Below, one piece after another: positions 22,770-33,200 of a stretch of 64,000 nucleotides of DNA (its first letter is position 1; every line of letters begins with the position of its first letter). Below the pieces are notes generated by a model, which did not search any database, was not told the DNA's origin, and saw nothing but the letters and a program-made list of their open reading frames with translations. The stretch is taken from NCBI GenBank assembly GCA_015680905.1, contig CM027377.1:26064501-26128500 (forward strand). Direction: 5' to 3'. The stretch is from Coptis chinensis (taxonomy: Eukaryota > Streptophyta > Magnoliopsida > Ranunculales > Ranunculaceae). Made by a program: the position numbers and the translations under genes.

Positions 22770-23301
22770 AAATCCATTATCAAGATTTGTGTTCTTGTCC
22801 TCCATGAAAAACCTTACCAAAATCACAAAGGAGAGGATAACCAAGAAGATGAAGTAAAAAAACTGGAAGCTTTGGAGGTTTTGTAAACACTTTTATAGTT
22901 TGGCACAAAAATCGAGGTGAATATTGTTTCATGTCCGTACAACAAAAACAAGCCAGAATTTGCTGATAGTAAGTCCATAAGTTGCTGGTTCCTGATTCCC
23001 ACAATAGCTAAAGTCCGTTTTCATTTTTGCTGGGTTGAAATCCAACGGTCATTAATCGCTAGTACGTATCGCTAAGAGAATCTAACGGATAATTATCACT
23101 GTGCATGTCAACATCAGAAGTATAAGAGGAGAGAGAGAGTGCATTGCAGAGGAGAGAGAGTGTGGCAGGAGGAGAGAGAATGTTGTACAAAAGGGCAAAA
23201 GGGTCAAAAACATGTTGAACTGGTCAAAATTGAAAGGCATGGCCGGTTGGAGAACAATGTGGATTTATCATGGCCGATTCAGGCAATTACCCATGATACC
23301 C
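22770..23301 (-). repeat. MULE right terminal inverted repeat
   Basis: Read on the minus strand it begins GGGTATCATGGGTAATTGCC and runs parallel to the left repeat, including a second version of transposase exon 1 (MEDKNTNLDNG, ATG at 22803-22805). Confidence 0.8.
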
Positions 23302-23310
23302 TAAACATTT
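23302..23310 (+). other. MULE target-site duplication, right
   Basis: taaacattt, identical to 9932-9940. Confidence 0.8.
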
Positions 23311-23724
23311 CATATTTTGGTATGACAATAAGTGAGAGATTTTTATGCTTAGTATAGAATGGGTGGAGTACAGGAGTTATATAGCCTTAAATCTCAAATG
23401 ATTTGGATGGCTTTTTAAACCCGGCCTAGCACAAACATACTTGGGCTTTTGGGAATTGGGATCTTGTATTTGGATTTATGTGACTTGCCTCCATGTTCAT
23501 CCCTCATTCCCTTGTGCCCAACAGCCAAGTAGCTGATGAAGTCAAAATAAAGATTTACCAACTCAATCCTGATCTTTGTCAATCATCATAGAGATCATCA
23601 TAATATGCAAATGAAGACCACTTGCACAAAACATTGTGTGCACTCTGTAAATGTGTGTTTTAGTCACGACCTTTTGGGTCTGGGTGATTGGGGAAGATGA
23701 TGTTATGACTGAGTTCGAATGATC

Positions 23725-23779
23725 GAACTGCCTACGTATCCAGTTCTCCGATGAACTGGAATCAAATCAGGCGTAGTTC
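23725..23779 (+). other. LTR hairpin motif, copy 1
   Basis: CTGCCTACGTATC, then stem CCAGTTC / GAACTGG around a 5-base loop, then AATCAAATC and GCGTAGTTC. CTACG and CGTAG can form an outer stem. The same layout recurs at 24870, 50671 and 53356. Surrounding sequence looks like decayed LTR, but ends could not be set. Confidence 0.6.
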
Positions 23780-24007
23780 ATATTGGAATTAAGTGATTGA
23801 ATTGGAGATGGAGAGAATGTGAGCATAGAGCTCCCCCCTTTGCCTCGCCTTCTCCACTTGCTTTTGTAGTGGTCTTTGAGACTCTTCCCTTTCCACTGCG
23901 TCAGGTCGGGTCCTATTAATTGTTAGACTTCAATCAGCTTAAATAAGTGCATGGCTGCTATTACAGAATAGATGTAACAACTGCATTTCCATCTTTGAGC
24001 GTTACAA

Positions 24008-24092
24008 GACCTGGCTGAGGTCTTAGTATAAGCAACTTGGTTGAGGTCTTGATATGAGCGACCTGGTCGAGGTCTTGGTATAATCGACCTGG
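24008..24092. repeat. 26-bp tandem repeat, three units
   Basis: Units of the form GACCTGGnnGAGGTCTTnGT at 24008, 24034 and 24060, with a partial fourth copy. Units 1 and 3 have a GACCT...AGGTC inverted pair. Confidence 0.75.
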
Positions 24093-24250
24093 TGAGTTAT
24101 GCTGGACACGTATATAATATACATTGGTTGTGTATATTAGTCCCTCACACACTCATTGAATTTTGATTCATAATTTCGATCAAGTTCTTTAAAGGATCGA
24201 TGCACATAATTGAATTTTGTTCATTCTCTGTGTAAATGTCTAATTTTGTC

Positions 24251-24412
24251 TCGTGGGATTAATAGGACATTACACCAATGATTTAAGACTTAGCTCTAGT
24301 TGTCCCGTGGGATTAATAAAACATTACACCAATGATTTAAGACTTAGCTCTAGTTGTCCCGTGGGATTAATAAGACGTTACATCAATGATTTAAGACTTA
24401 GCACTAGTTTGG
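24251..24412. repeat. 54-bp tandem repeat, three units
   Basis: Units start at about 24251, 24305 and 24359 with CGTGGGATTAATA and continue through ATGATTTAAGACTTAGC. They are nearly identical, so the expansion is recent. A 60-codon open frame over them is a by-product. Confidence 0.8.
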
Positions 24413-24458
24413 GTGAAGGAAGGGGATGGTTTTGATTGATGGAAATGTTTGTTCTTCG

Positions 24459-24849
24459 CATGGCCCAAAATATCGCCGAGATATCCGATATCTCGCCGAT
24501 ATATCTCGGTAAATTGGTACACCGATATCGATATTTCCGACATATATCCACCGAATATTGAACCCCTTTTTTTCCGAGATATATCAGAATTTCCGATATG
24601 AAAGTTTATATCGCCGATATAATCGATATATATCAGTTGACTTTTTGACCAATTGTTAATAACTTAATATTGAAATTTCCGAAATATCCGATATATCCGA
24701 GATATATCGGCGAGATATCCGAGATATATCGGTGAGATATCCGATATTTTAGAAACTTTGGACTGGTCACCAAAAAAACCGAGATATCCTATATATCTCG
24801 ATTTTTGGGTACACCGATATATTGACCGATATCGAAATTTTGGGCCTTG
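24459..24849 (+). mobile_element. hAT-type MITE, 391 bp, GATATAT-rich (family copy 1)
   Basis: Termini CATGGCCCAAAATATCG and, inverted, CAAGGCCCAAAATTTCG. Perfect 8-bp target duplication gttcttcg at 24451-24458 and 24850-24857. The interior is dense in CGATATAT/ATATCGG words. A second, inverted member lies at 39344-39737. Non-coding. Confidence 0.85.
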
Positions 24850-24869
24850 GTTCTTCGTGAGTGAGAAGA

Positions 24870-24936
24870 TGCCTATGTATCCGGCACTGTGTATGAGAGT
24901 AGAATCAGAAGTGCTGAAATCAAGCCAACATAGTTC
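24870..24936 (+). other. LTR hairpin motif, copy 2
   Basis: TGCCTATGTATC, inner stem GGCACT / AGTGCT, AATCAAGCC, then CATAGTTC. The outer stem is CTATG/CATAG, a compensatory change from the CTACG/CGTAG of copy 1. Confidence 0.6.
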
Positions 24937-24937
24937 T

Positions 24938-25133
24938 GAGGGTGGTTTTTATAGGCATTGAGGGTACGTGTTCATCTGGTAAGACACGTATGGTGGTCTG
25001 GACAGATGTGCGGTTGAGATGAGCATGTGTGTAGTGAGGGTGGTTTTTATAGGCATTGAGGGTACGTGTTCATCTGGTAAGACACGTATGGTGGTCTGGA
25101 CAGATGTGTGGTTGAGATGAGCATGTGTGTAGT
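24938..25133. repeat. 98-bp tandem duplication
   Basis: 24938-25035 and 25036-25133 are nearly identical (GAGGGTGGTTTTTATAGGCA to GAGCATGTGTGTAGT). They lie directly after hairpin motif copy 2, in LTR-like DNA. Confidence 0.85.
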
Positions 25134-25206
25134 AGCTTTAGGTGTTAGGTTGTTTGAGCTAGCATAAGGCGTAATAATGGTGAGACCACCGTAATTATGG
25201 TAAATG

Positions 25207-25551
25207 CAGGGCCGGCTCTAAGGGGTAGGCAACATAGGTAGTCGCCTAGGGACCCCATATAATAGCCAAATAAAAAGGCCCCCACTCAGTGACAAGTAAC
25301 TATACTAGGCCAAATTTGCCATTAGTGTATGGGAAAAATACTGCTGGAAGGAGTTGAACACGGGATATACTTGTGAAAATTGAAAGTCATCACTGTTAGA
25401 CTACAATCATTTTGATGTTATTAGAGCCTTAAAATGTTTTATTATTATTTTCAACAAATTTGCAAATGATTTTTCACTTGTTTCTTTGAGTTTTACAAAG
25501 GCCCAATCTAAGAGCTCGCCTAGGACCCCCACATACTCAAAGCCAGCCCTA
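25207..25551. mobile_element. hAT-type MITE, 345 bp
   Basis: Termini CAGGGCCGGCTCTAAG and, inverted, TAGGGCTGGCTTTGAG. Flanking 8-mers ggtaaatg (25199-25206) and gataaatg (25552-25559) agree at 7 of 8. Non-coding. Confidence 0.8.
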
Positions 25552-25955
25552 GATAAATGGTTGTAATGATTTGAGTATTACGGTGGGTGGAGGCCTAATG
25601 CTAATGATAGCAATGATGAAAGTATTGGGTGATGATGTCACAAGACGAAGCCGAGTGTCAAGTCATGAGATGTTGATCTGATGTCGATCGAGTGAGCGAG
25701 TACTCGTGTTCTCGTAGTTAGTCTTGTGGAGTCGCTATGTGTGGACTGTGTACATCACGTGCTTGATAAGATGTCCCTTACACTTTGCATTCCATAAATC
25801 AAAATTTTATGTACAAGGCAAGGGACTGCCCATAAAGCATGATTATTGTAGCTCCATGCATGCTTGAGTTGTCCTGATTCTGTGACTTGTAAGTTGTGTT
25901 AGAATCGGTGTGTGGAAACAACAAGAAGTTAAGGACAGAAAGAACAGTAGCAACC

Positions 25956-26190
25956 AAGGTGTGTATGACATTGTCCTTAAGGAAAGATTTCGCCTTTTCT
26001 GGTGCAGAAAGGCTATAGTGGCGTCTTCCTCACAGGACACAATGGTTAACAGATGGTTCAATTTTTAATACAGTATTGGTACAAGGTGTGTATGACATTA
26101 TTTCACCCTTTCTAGTGCAGAAAGGCTATAGTGGCGTCTTCCTCACAGGACACAATGGTTAACTCTTCAATTTTTAATACAGTATTGGTG
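25956..26190. repeat. ~127-bp tandem duplication
   Basis: 25956-26082 and 26083-26190 both run AAGGTGTGTATGACATT, GCAGAAAGGCTATAGTGGCG, CAATTTTTAATACAGTATTG. The second copy has lost about 18 bp. Confidence 0.8.
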
Positions 26191-26983
26191 GATAAGCAAA
26201 AACACTTTATAGAATTGCCCAAGCCCATTATCCGAATTCAAACCCAACATGACTCAACTCGGTGCGGGTGTGTGTGGCTTTGTGTGCGTCCTCTCTCCTA
26301 ACACAAAAACATTTGTACCCTCAGGGCACACCCTTATGCTAGAGAAAGTCCTTAAATATTTGCGAAGTTAGAGATAAGTTACCAATATGGGACTATCAAG
26401 AAAGCACAAAAATGGATAAAACACTCGTTGTTCTTCTCCTCCACTTTGCACACGCATAAGCAAATTGAAATAACTAAAGAGATACCAACAAGTTATTCAT
26501 CAAGCATTTACCGTGCATATTCTATTGAGCAGTCTAAATCAATCATTTAGAAGGGTATGGGAAAGGATTGAGAGGATTGTATAGTTACGAATTATTGAAA
26601 ACGATAAAGATTGTTCCCACAAATTACTGAAAAAAAGAGGCACTTTCTTTTGTGTCACATGGAAACACACTCAAAAGTCAAAACCAGCTCATAGGTGATT
26701 TGGGCATTTACAATGTGAGGGCAAATTAAATGAGCAATAGCTGCCAAAAACATTTGTATCGTCGGCTCATGAACCTGCGCATTGTGAATCAATGTCATGT
26801 TGGAATATTGGATGCCATGGGATTAATCTCAAGAAATATATTGTGCCAAGTTAAATCGTTTAGTAGACTAGTAGTGAGTGACCAAACAAATTATTTTCCC
26901 CAAAAAAAAATACACGCAAGGTGTTGCATTTGCAGGAAAATCATGAAACCGAATGTCGTCATTTTTTTTCAACAATAAACAAC
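26191..26983. other. Stretch without recognised features
   Basis: Intergenic sequence. Nothing beyond the block at 26530-26590 shared with 8745-8805. Confidence 0.4.
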
Positions 26984-26991
26984 TTCCGGAC

Positions 26992-27675
26992 TAGTGGTGT
27001 CAAATGGGCTGGGCCGGGCTGGCCCCGCCCTCAAACAATGAAGCCCTCATGTTTTGAGGGCCGGGCCAGCTCTACCTTCATTTACTTGAGGGGTCGGGGG
27101 TCGGTCGGGCCAATGCTTAAATCTCGAAGTTTTATCCGCCCCTCAACCCCTCGAGGGGCTTGAAGAAGGCGGGCCAAACGCAAGCGTGAGGGCCGGATAC
27201 TATGTTATACATTTGATTTACAAAATAAATTTAAACATTAGTTAAAAATGATAAAATCGAATGCACTTCACAATTAAACCTTCAAACTACTAAAAAAACT
27301 TGTTAAAGTTGTATTAGTCAATTAAGATCAATTAAATTCATTTCATAAAATATTATAATGAAATTATAAGGTTGGCAAACTTAATAGATAAACGTTTTTT
27401 TAAGTGATTTTTAGCATATTAATGTTAAAATAAAATATATTGTAAAAAAATTTATTAAAATATATGTAATAAATGTTGAGGGCCTAATGAGGGCCGGGCT
27501 TAAGGGAGGGCTTAAGTTTCAAAGTCAGGCCCTTACCCCCCTCCCCTCAAAGGCTTGAGGGCCGGGTCGGCCCAGCCCACGAATGTGTGAGGGCCTCATT
27601 TTGAGGGCTTTTTGGGCCCATGGGCCGGGTCGGGGCGGGCGGGCTAAGGGTTTGAGGGCCATTTTGACACCCCTA
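26992..27675. mobile_element. hAT-type MITE, 684 bp, GC-rich termini
   Basis: Termini TAGTGGTGTCAAATGGGC and, inverted, TAGGGGTGTCAAAATGGCC. Perfect 8-bp target duplication ttccggac at 26984-26991 and 27676-27683. GGGCC-rich ends surround an AT-rich core. Open frames inside are not real genes. Confidence 0.85.
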
Positions 27676-27934
27676 TTCCGGACCAGTCAACCTCTTCTTG
27701 TAATATATTATCGATATATGACTTGATTTTTTGGTGTGATGTTAATCTCCGTCACTCCGTGTCGTCTAGATCATCATCAATGACTACCCCATGATCCATG
27801 TATTCAGTGGCGGAGCCAGGGGGGGCCCAGCATACACCTGGGCGTACCCTCACTTTGACCAAAAAAAAAAAAAACTATTAACTAGTTATGGCGCAAGTAC
27901 ACGACTGTTTGTAAAGTTACACAAACTTAACCAA

Positions 27935-28500
27935 GACGTTTAGATTCTTCTATTGAATGGGAACCTATTAAAGATGGTTCTCAAGTTAAGTTGAAAACTA
28001 GATATGGGAAATTTTTAAGAGCTAATCGTGCTTTATTATTATCACCTTGGGGAAACTCTCTTACTCATGACATTCCACATAGAAGTATAGAACTACTACT
28101 CAAGAATGGATTTTATGGGATATTGATGTTTTAGAGTTTCAAGATCATCTTTGATTCACTACCGAAACCCATAGAAGAAGAACAAGTCTTAGAGATTGGG
28201 TCTTTTGAGTCTTGATTTAATATTGTATTCTAAGAAAAGGGTATTTGTCAAAATTTGAACCTGGGCTAATTTGTGTTTGTAATTTTGGATTTTGCAGTCA
28301 AGTGGTTCTTTCGCTAATTCGATGCAAAAGGCGGGAGATGATCAGATTATATATTATCGTACTGCTGATAATAATCAAAATGTTAACTACGCGATTGAAG
28401 AGGATTCGTTTAATTTTAAAGGGAATGAAATAAATGAATTGATTCAGAAGTTGGAAGAAGAAACTGGAATTGATAATATTACTGTGAGTACTCCAGTATG
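27935..28500 (+). pseudogene. DUF569 (actin-cross-linking-like) gene fragment
   Basis: Piece 1 (27935-28210) translates as SIEWEPIKDGSQVKLKTRYG and KFLRANRALLLSPWGNSLTH, then after a frameshift TTQEWILWDIDVLEF. Piece 2 (28298-28500) reads DNQNVNYAIEEDSFNFKGNE and INELIQKLEEETGIDNITV. These match the middle and C-terminal blocks of plant DUF569 proteins. Between them lies an intron ending TTTTGGATTTTGCAG. The fragment lacks the N-terminus, carries stops and a frameshift and cannot make the protein. Its donor is not in the window. Confidence 0.75.
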
Positions 28501-28501
28501 T

Positions 28502-28751
28502 ATATTTCAAATATTACTATGGGTACTCGTCATGTATGTTGTTAAGTATTTATACGTATTTGATGATTTGGCAAATGGAGTTAACTAATTTCAAATTTTG
28601 AATGTTGTCAATTTTGACCGTTGTACAATTATGAAGCAAACAAATTTTGACCGTTGTAAAATTAGTTGACTCTGTTCGCCAAATCATCAAATACGTATAA
28701 ATACTTAACAGCGTACATGATGAGTACCCATATTAGTAATATTTAAAATAT
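28502..28751. repeat. Inverted repeat inside the Pack-hAT element
   Basis: Arms 28502-28590 and 28658-28751 pair over about 90 bp (shared ACTTAACAnCGTACATGATG and its complement, CAAATCATCAAATACGTATA) around a ~67-bp loop containing two copies of AATTTTGACCGTTGTA. It may be a separate fold-back insertion. Confidence 0.75.
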
Positions 28752-29248
28752 ACGGTATCCTATTCTGCAAAAAAAATAATACAGTACCTATAATGTAAAA
28801 CCCACTATAGTTCAGTACCTATATCAATAATATTTTCAACAAAAAATAGAGCCCCCTTTTCAACAATTGCATCACTTTATGTGACATGCATTAGTAAAAC
28901 CTAATCATATCTAGAACCACCTGAGAGGATTAAGAAAATAAGAAATGTAGATGCAAAAACTAATTAAATTAGAGTTATTATCGAAGAAAAAAAAAAAAAA
29001 AAAAAACTACTTAAATTATTTATAAAAATCTGGATATTAGTACATAAACAACATTAATGGGTCTAGAGATTTGCACGGAACATTCAGTTTTGATTCTTTT
29101 CATTTTGGGTGAAATAAAAACTTTAAATAAGAGTTATGAATAATTAGTTAAAAATTGATTTTTACTTTTTTTTTTTTTTTTTTTTATACTTTGTAGTTAG
29201 GGTTGGCTCACCCTCATTCTATTTCCTAGCTCCGCCACTGCATGTATT

Positions 29249-29650
29249 GACTCTTTTGTCTTGAGTCCAAGTTACAGGATAGCCGCATACATTTGTGATT
29301 GTGTAAACCTCAAAGATCACCAAATCAACGTATGTAAAATTGTAAACTACCAACGTATATATGAATCTCAAATGTATAAGTAATTTATTAGAGAAAAGGT
29401 AAACTGTATAGCACGATGGAGAAGGTAAACACGCAAGATTACCACACACACAAGTCACAACACGAAAAAGAGAACAAGGTTACAGACTTCACAGCAGATT
29501 ACAACACACGCAATCACACAACACACCACAAGCCTTTAGTAATTCACACAAGATTACCACACGCACGCACAAGTGCGCGGTACAACACACAATTACCAAA
29601 ATAATTGCACCTTCCATAGGGGAATGATATGATTGAATAATCTAACTTCT
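29249..29650. other. AC-rich stretch
   Basis: Degenerate repeats of ACACG/CACAC words (about 29430-29600) including AGATTACCACAC twice. No gene. Confidence 0.45.
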
Positions 29651-29654
29651 TTAA

Positions 29655-29960
29655 AGAAAACGGTGGGAGGAACAGTGAAATTCATCACGCCATTAATTTT
29701 TTTTCTAATTTTGCCCCTTTCCAAACACGAATATTACAGCTCATGCCATTTGTTTGTTTTATTTTTTTATTTTGTTTTTTGCATGGGTAAAATAGTAGTT
29801 TCACGTCTATAAATTAATGAAAAATAAAATAAAATCAGAGATTGTTAAAGAAAACGAGAGTTTCAACAGTAAATTCATCACGCTATTTTTTTTTTTTTCC
29901 GATTTTGCCCCTTGCCAAACCCAAATATTATAGGTCATGCCATTTTTTTTTGTTTACGTG
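29655..29960. repeat. Imperfect direct duplication upstream of the CREG-like gene
   Basis: 29655-29765 and 29849-29955 share GAAAACG, CAGTnAAATTCATCACGC, ATTTTGCCCCTTnCCAAAC and TCATGCCATTT, spaced about 195 bp apart. Confidence 0.65.
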
Positions 29961-29973
29961 GCAGAGACACGTA
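29955..29973 (+). promoter_or_regulatory. Putative G-box/ABRE-like pair
   Basis: ACGTGGC (29956-29962) and CACGTA (29968-29973) lie 270-290 bp upstream of the CREG-like start codon. ACGTGGC matches the ABRE core. Sequence match only. Confidence 0.3.
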
Positions 29974-30174
29974 CAAATAGGCTAGTAATAATTAAAAGCA
30001 GGATAGGAGGATAACAACGGATATGGGTGAAGATATCACGTTTACCAGGACCCACATAACAATAAAAACAGTCATTTTTGTTTTCTAGTGTAGTAAAGTC
30101 TTCACCTCGTTTGCGTATTTGGTAAGAAGTCCCATGCCAAAATCACACATATCTCATTTCCTTCATTCATATTT

Positions 30175-30220
30175 ATAGTATATATATGTAGTACACTTTC
30201 ATTATGCTATATATATACTC
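30175..30220 (+). promoter_or_regulatory. TATA-rich core promoter of the CREG-like gene
   Basis: TATATATA near 30178-30187 and again at 30208-30217. The first is the better placed TATA box, giving a start around 30210 and a short leader before ATG 30242. Confidence 0.4.
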
Positions 30221-30241
30221 TATAGTTGTTGAAAAGTGAAG

Positions 30242-33200
30242 ATGGGGATGATGAGAGGTGTTTCTGCTATCTTTGTTATGTTTCTTTTTGTTATTGCTGT
30301 AAATGGTCGTGGACTTGGTCCTAGTATATCCAAACCTGACCCAGCTGATGGTGTTGCTACTGCTAGATGGTTGGCTTCTCAGAATACTTGGGGAGTTTTA
30401 AGGTACTCTAAATTTTTCTTTTTGATCTTTCGTTTTATTACTTTGGGGGTGTATAATTTAATTTGGTTTGTTTATTTCTTGGTTTTATGCATTTTTTTAT
30501 TATTCTTATTGTTGGTGTGGTTTGAAACTTTGCTAAAGTGATTTTTGTTAGGGAAATTCAAGAAAGAGTTATCCAATTTTGGGCAATTGGTCTCTTTGCT
30601 AATCTATTTAGTTATACATTTGGATTATTGTGTCACCACGGATGTGATATCCCAAAATCTATTTGACAATTTTAAAACAAAACAAGAGATTATATCTGTC
30701 ATGCACATGACTATGGACAGATTACAATTAGAAAGATTCATTAGTTTCAAGTATGATAGAACTTTTTAGTAACTAGGTGTGTCTGCAATCTGCATCTATC
30801 ACACTTATCGTTAGAGATGTAAAATCATGTATAGGTTGTATTTTCGCTTTTAACAATGTCTATAGTGAAGTGGTTTGTTTATATTATCATTGATACCATG
30901 TCTGATGTCATTGAAAACATTACAAGCCTGATATTTTGTCTGTCACAGAAGAAATTGTATCGTGTCAACACTTTTTTTTTTCTAAATGATACGTCATTTT
31001 CGTCTTGCAGTACTATTTCAATTGAACTAAAAGGAGCTCCCTTTGGGTAAGTTACTCTACTTTTAAGTTGATATGCTAATTTCTTGAACATATATCAACT
31101 CTGGTAAGTTGTTAGCTAACTAATTTTGGTGAGTTGTTGATTGACGTGTCTGAATATCATTCAGGAATGTAGTTTCGTTTAGTGATGGATTACCTGATAA
31201 GGGCCTTGGTGTCCCGTATTTCTATATGTCAACTCTTGATCCTACTCCAAGAAACGCGTTGAAGGATGAGCGAGCTTCATTTGCAGTCAGCGAAGTCCCT
31301 ATTGGATCTTGTGGCAAGGCAGACCCTGAGAACCCAACTTGTTCAAAGCTTACCCTTACAGGAAAGGTTTGTGAAAAATATAGAGAATACTCATTGTCTA
31401 TTTGCTTTATTGATTCTAGTTCATACTTAAAACTGTTCATGTGTTTTTACTCGAATTAGGCTTGTATGGTGGCATGTTGATTTTCTTCTTCAACCGTTAT
31501 TCAAGAAAGTTACATAATTGAAAGTTGAAATCTCCTATACTATACATAAGGGATGTATAAAGAGCAGATCAAATAGTAAATCAGAGTTATCGATCCTCAT
31601 TTAATACATACAATATGAAAGTCACACAATGGGAGTTGGTGTCAACTGTTAACGTTAAATTACTGGGGTATGGATACTGTTATTATGCATCTTGAGTTAT
31701 TCTTGGGCACACAGGAGGGTCCAACTGTAGGATTTTCTTGACCCGTAAACCTTGTGGACTCAGAGTCTCAGACTACTAGCATATCACAATTTTTATGGTG
31801 TCAGGATATTATTTCACGTCTTTATACATTTGAAATGCCTGTTTGCATGTTTTACCAGTGTCATGTTGTGCCAACTGCCAACAGTGGGCCCAAGAACATC
31901 TCTCGCTCTCCCCATTGCTGTCCCTCAAAATAGAGGGTCATATCAGATTATGTAGGTCAATTTGGAAGTCTTCAAAGTTTTTAAAAGAGGAATCCATCTT
32001 CTCTACAACTGGGTTGATGGATGAACCCCTGCAACTGTGTTCATCCACCATTAAAGTGTGTCTAGATATTCACTGAAAGCTTGAGATATGTGTAGTCCAT
32101 ATCTGGATGCACTGTAACGGTGGATGAGCACGGTTGCGGGGGTTTAATCCCTCAACACTGTTATAGAGGAGCTGATCTCTTACAAGAGAGGTTGTCCAGT
32201 GCGCACATGACTTATTGGTTAGTCACGAGTGGTGTTGTGGCAAATTGTTGGGCTTGGATTCTAGAGACCCATAGGTTTGCTTGTTATGGTGAGCATATTC
32301 TCTTCATGTTTTGTACAATGCCAATGAAGTTTGAAACCCAGGCACCTTATCGAAAAATCATAACAAATTGTCAAGTAACCTGAGAAACCATTTGCAGTGA
32401 TTTCTAAAGCGTAAAAAGTTACACATAACTTGTAGTTATGGCCCAAACTCTGTAAAATGACCTTGAAGAATGACGGACTTCTTCTAGGATGACAAAGGAA
32501 TTTACCTTTTGGTAATATTGGACTGCCTTTAAGGTTTAAATGTGGATTGTAGTTACACGCAATCTTCAGTGATTTTACTTTTAATGATAAAGGACTCTAT
32601 AAGGATGACTGATAGGGTCGGCAATATAGTGGCTGAATTGGAGGTGACTTTTTATGCTCCAACCTCGAATATGAAGGTGGTGTTACATACAAGTGCTGCA
32701 CTGTATATGACTAGATGCCCTTAACACACCTTAGGAGTACGAAGAACTGAACTAGAAAGAACCTTTATTATTATTAACGATTTATGAATCTCTGAAATGG
32801 TATCGTTTCTTGCCATTGGATAAGAATTCTGATATATCTAATTGGACGTTCAATTTGGCTGGAAATAGTTATTGTGTTGTACTAATTTTAAACTGTAAGT
32901 TGCATGTATGCCACTTGGAGGAATTTTGCGACATCGGTTACTGAAGACCTTATCTGTTTATAGGAAAACTATGCAATCTGTACATTCCATCTTTACCTCG
33001 TGTATTCTCGGAATTGATGTGTATTTGTATCCGTTATACCTCAATTTTCCAACTTCTAATATAGTGAGCTATTACTGATCCGTGTTTACCTATGGCACAG
33101 TTAAAGTTGGTCAGTCGAAACACCAAGGAAGCAGAGTCTGCTGCATCTGCCTTATTTTCAAAGCATCCTGAGATGAAAGGTAACATCAGAACCTCAAGAT

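Larger units (their letters stand above)
9941..23301. mobile_element. 13.4-kb MULE carrying MURA transposase and a ULP1-like gene
   Basis: Bounded by the perfect 9-bp target duplication taaacattt (9932-9940 and 23302-23310), the size used by Mutator elements. Terminal inverted repeats of about 0.5 kb (9941-10470 and 22770-23301) stay about 90 percent alike by eye. Contents in order: left TIR with transposase exon 1, MURA-type transposase (+), a short convergent gap, DUF1985/ULP1-like gene (-), its upstream region, three tandem copies of a transposase exon (antisense), and right TIR. Transposase plus ULP1-like protease is the arrangement of Kaonashi-type MULEs in Arabidopsis. Both genes carry stops, so this copy is probably non-autonomous now, though lightly damaged. 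Confidence 0.9.
23505..26600. repeat. Region collinear with 8080-8810, expanded by insertions
   Basis: Blocks at 23510-23545, 24160-24235, 25850-25905 and 26530-26590 match the left-flank segment in order and orientation. Between them lie LTR-like sequence, tandem repeats and two MITEs. No gene seen. Confidence 0.45.
27805..29240 (+). mobile_element. hAT-type element (1436 bp) carrying captured DUF569 gene fragments
   Basis: Termini CAGTGGCGGAGCCAGG and, inverted, CAGTGGCGGAGCTAGG. Perfect 8-bp target duplication catgtatt at 27797-27804 and 29241-29248. Inside are two exon-like pieces of a DUF569 gene with intron sequence between them, then a ~90-bp inverted repeat (28502-28590 / 28658-28751) and A/T runs. 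No transposase. This is a Pack-type non-autonomous element that took up genomic (intron-containing) host DNA. Confidence 0.85.

Noticed and set aside
26921-27163. 80-codon frame across the MITE border
   Set aside because: Starts outside and ends inside the MITE at 26992-27675, GC-biased, no homology.
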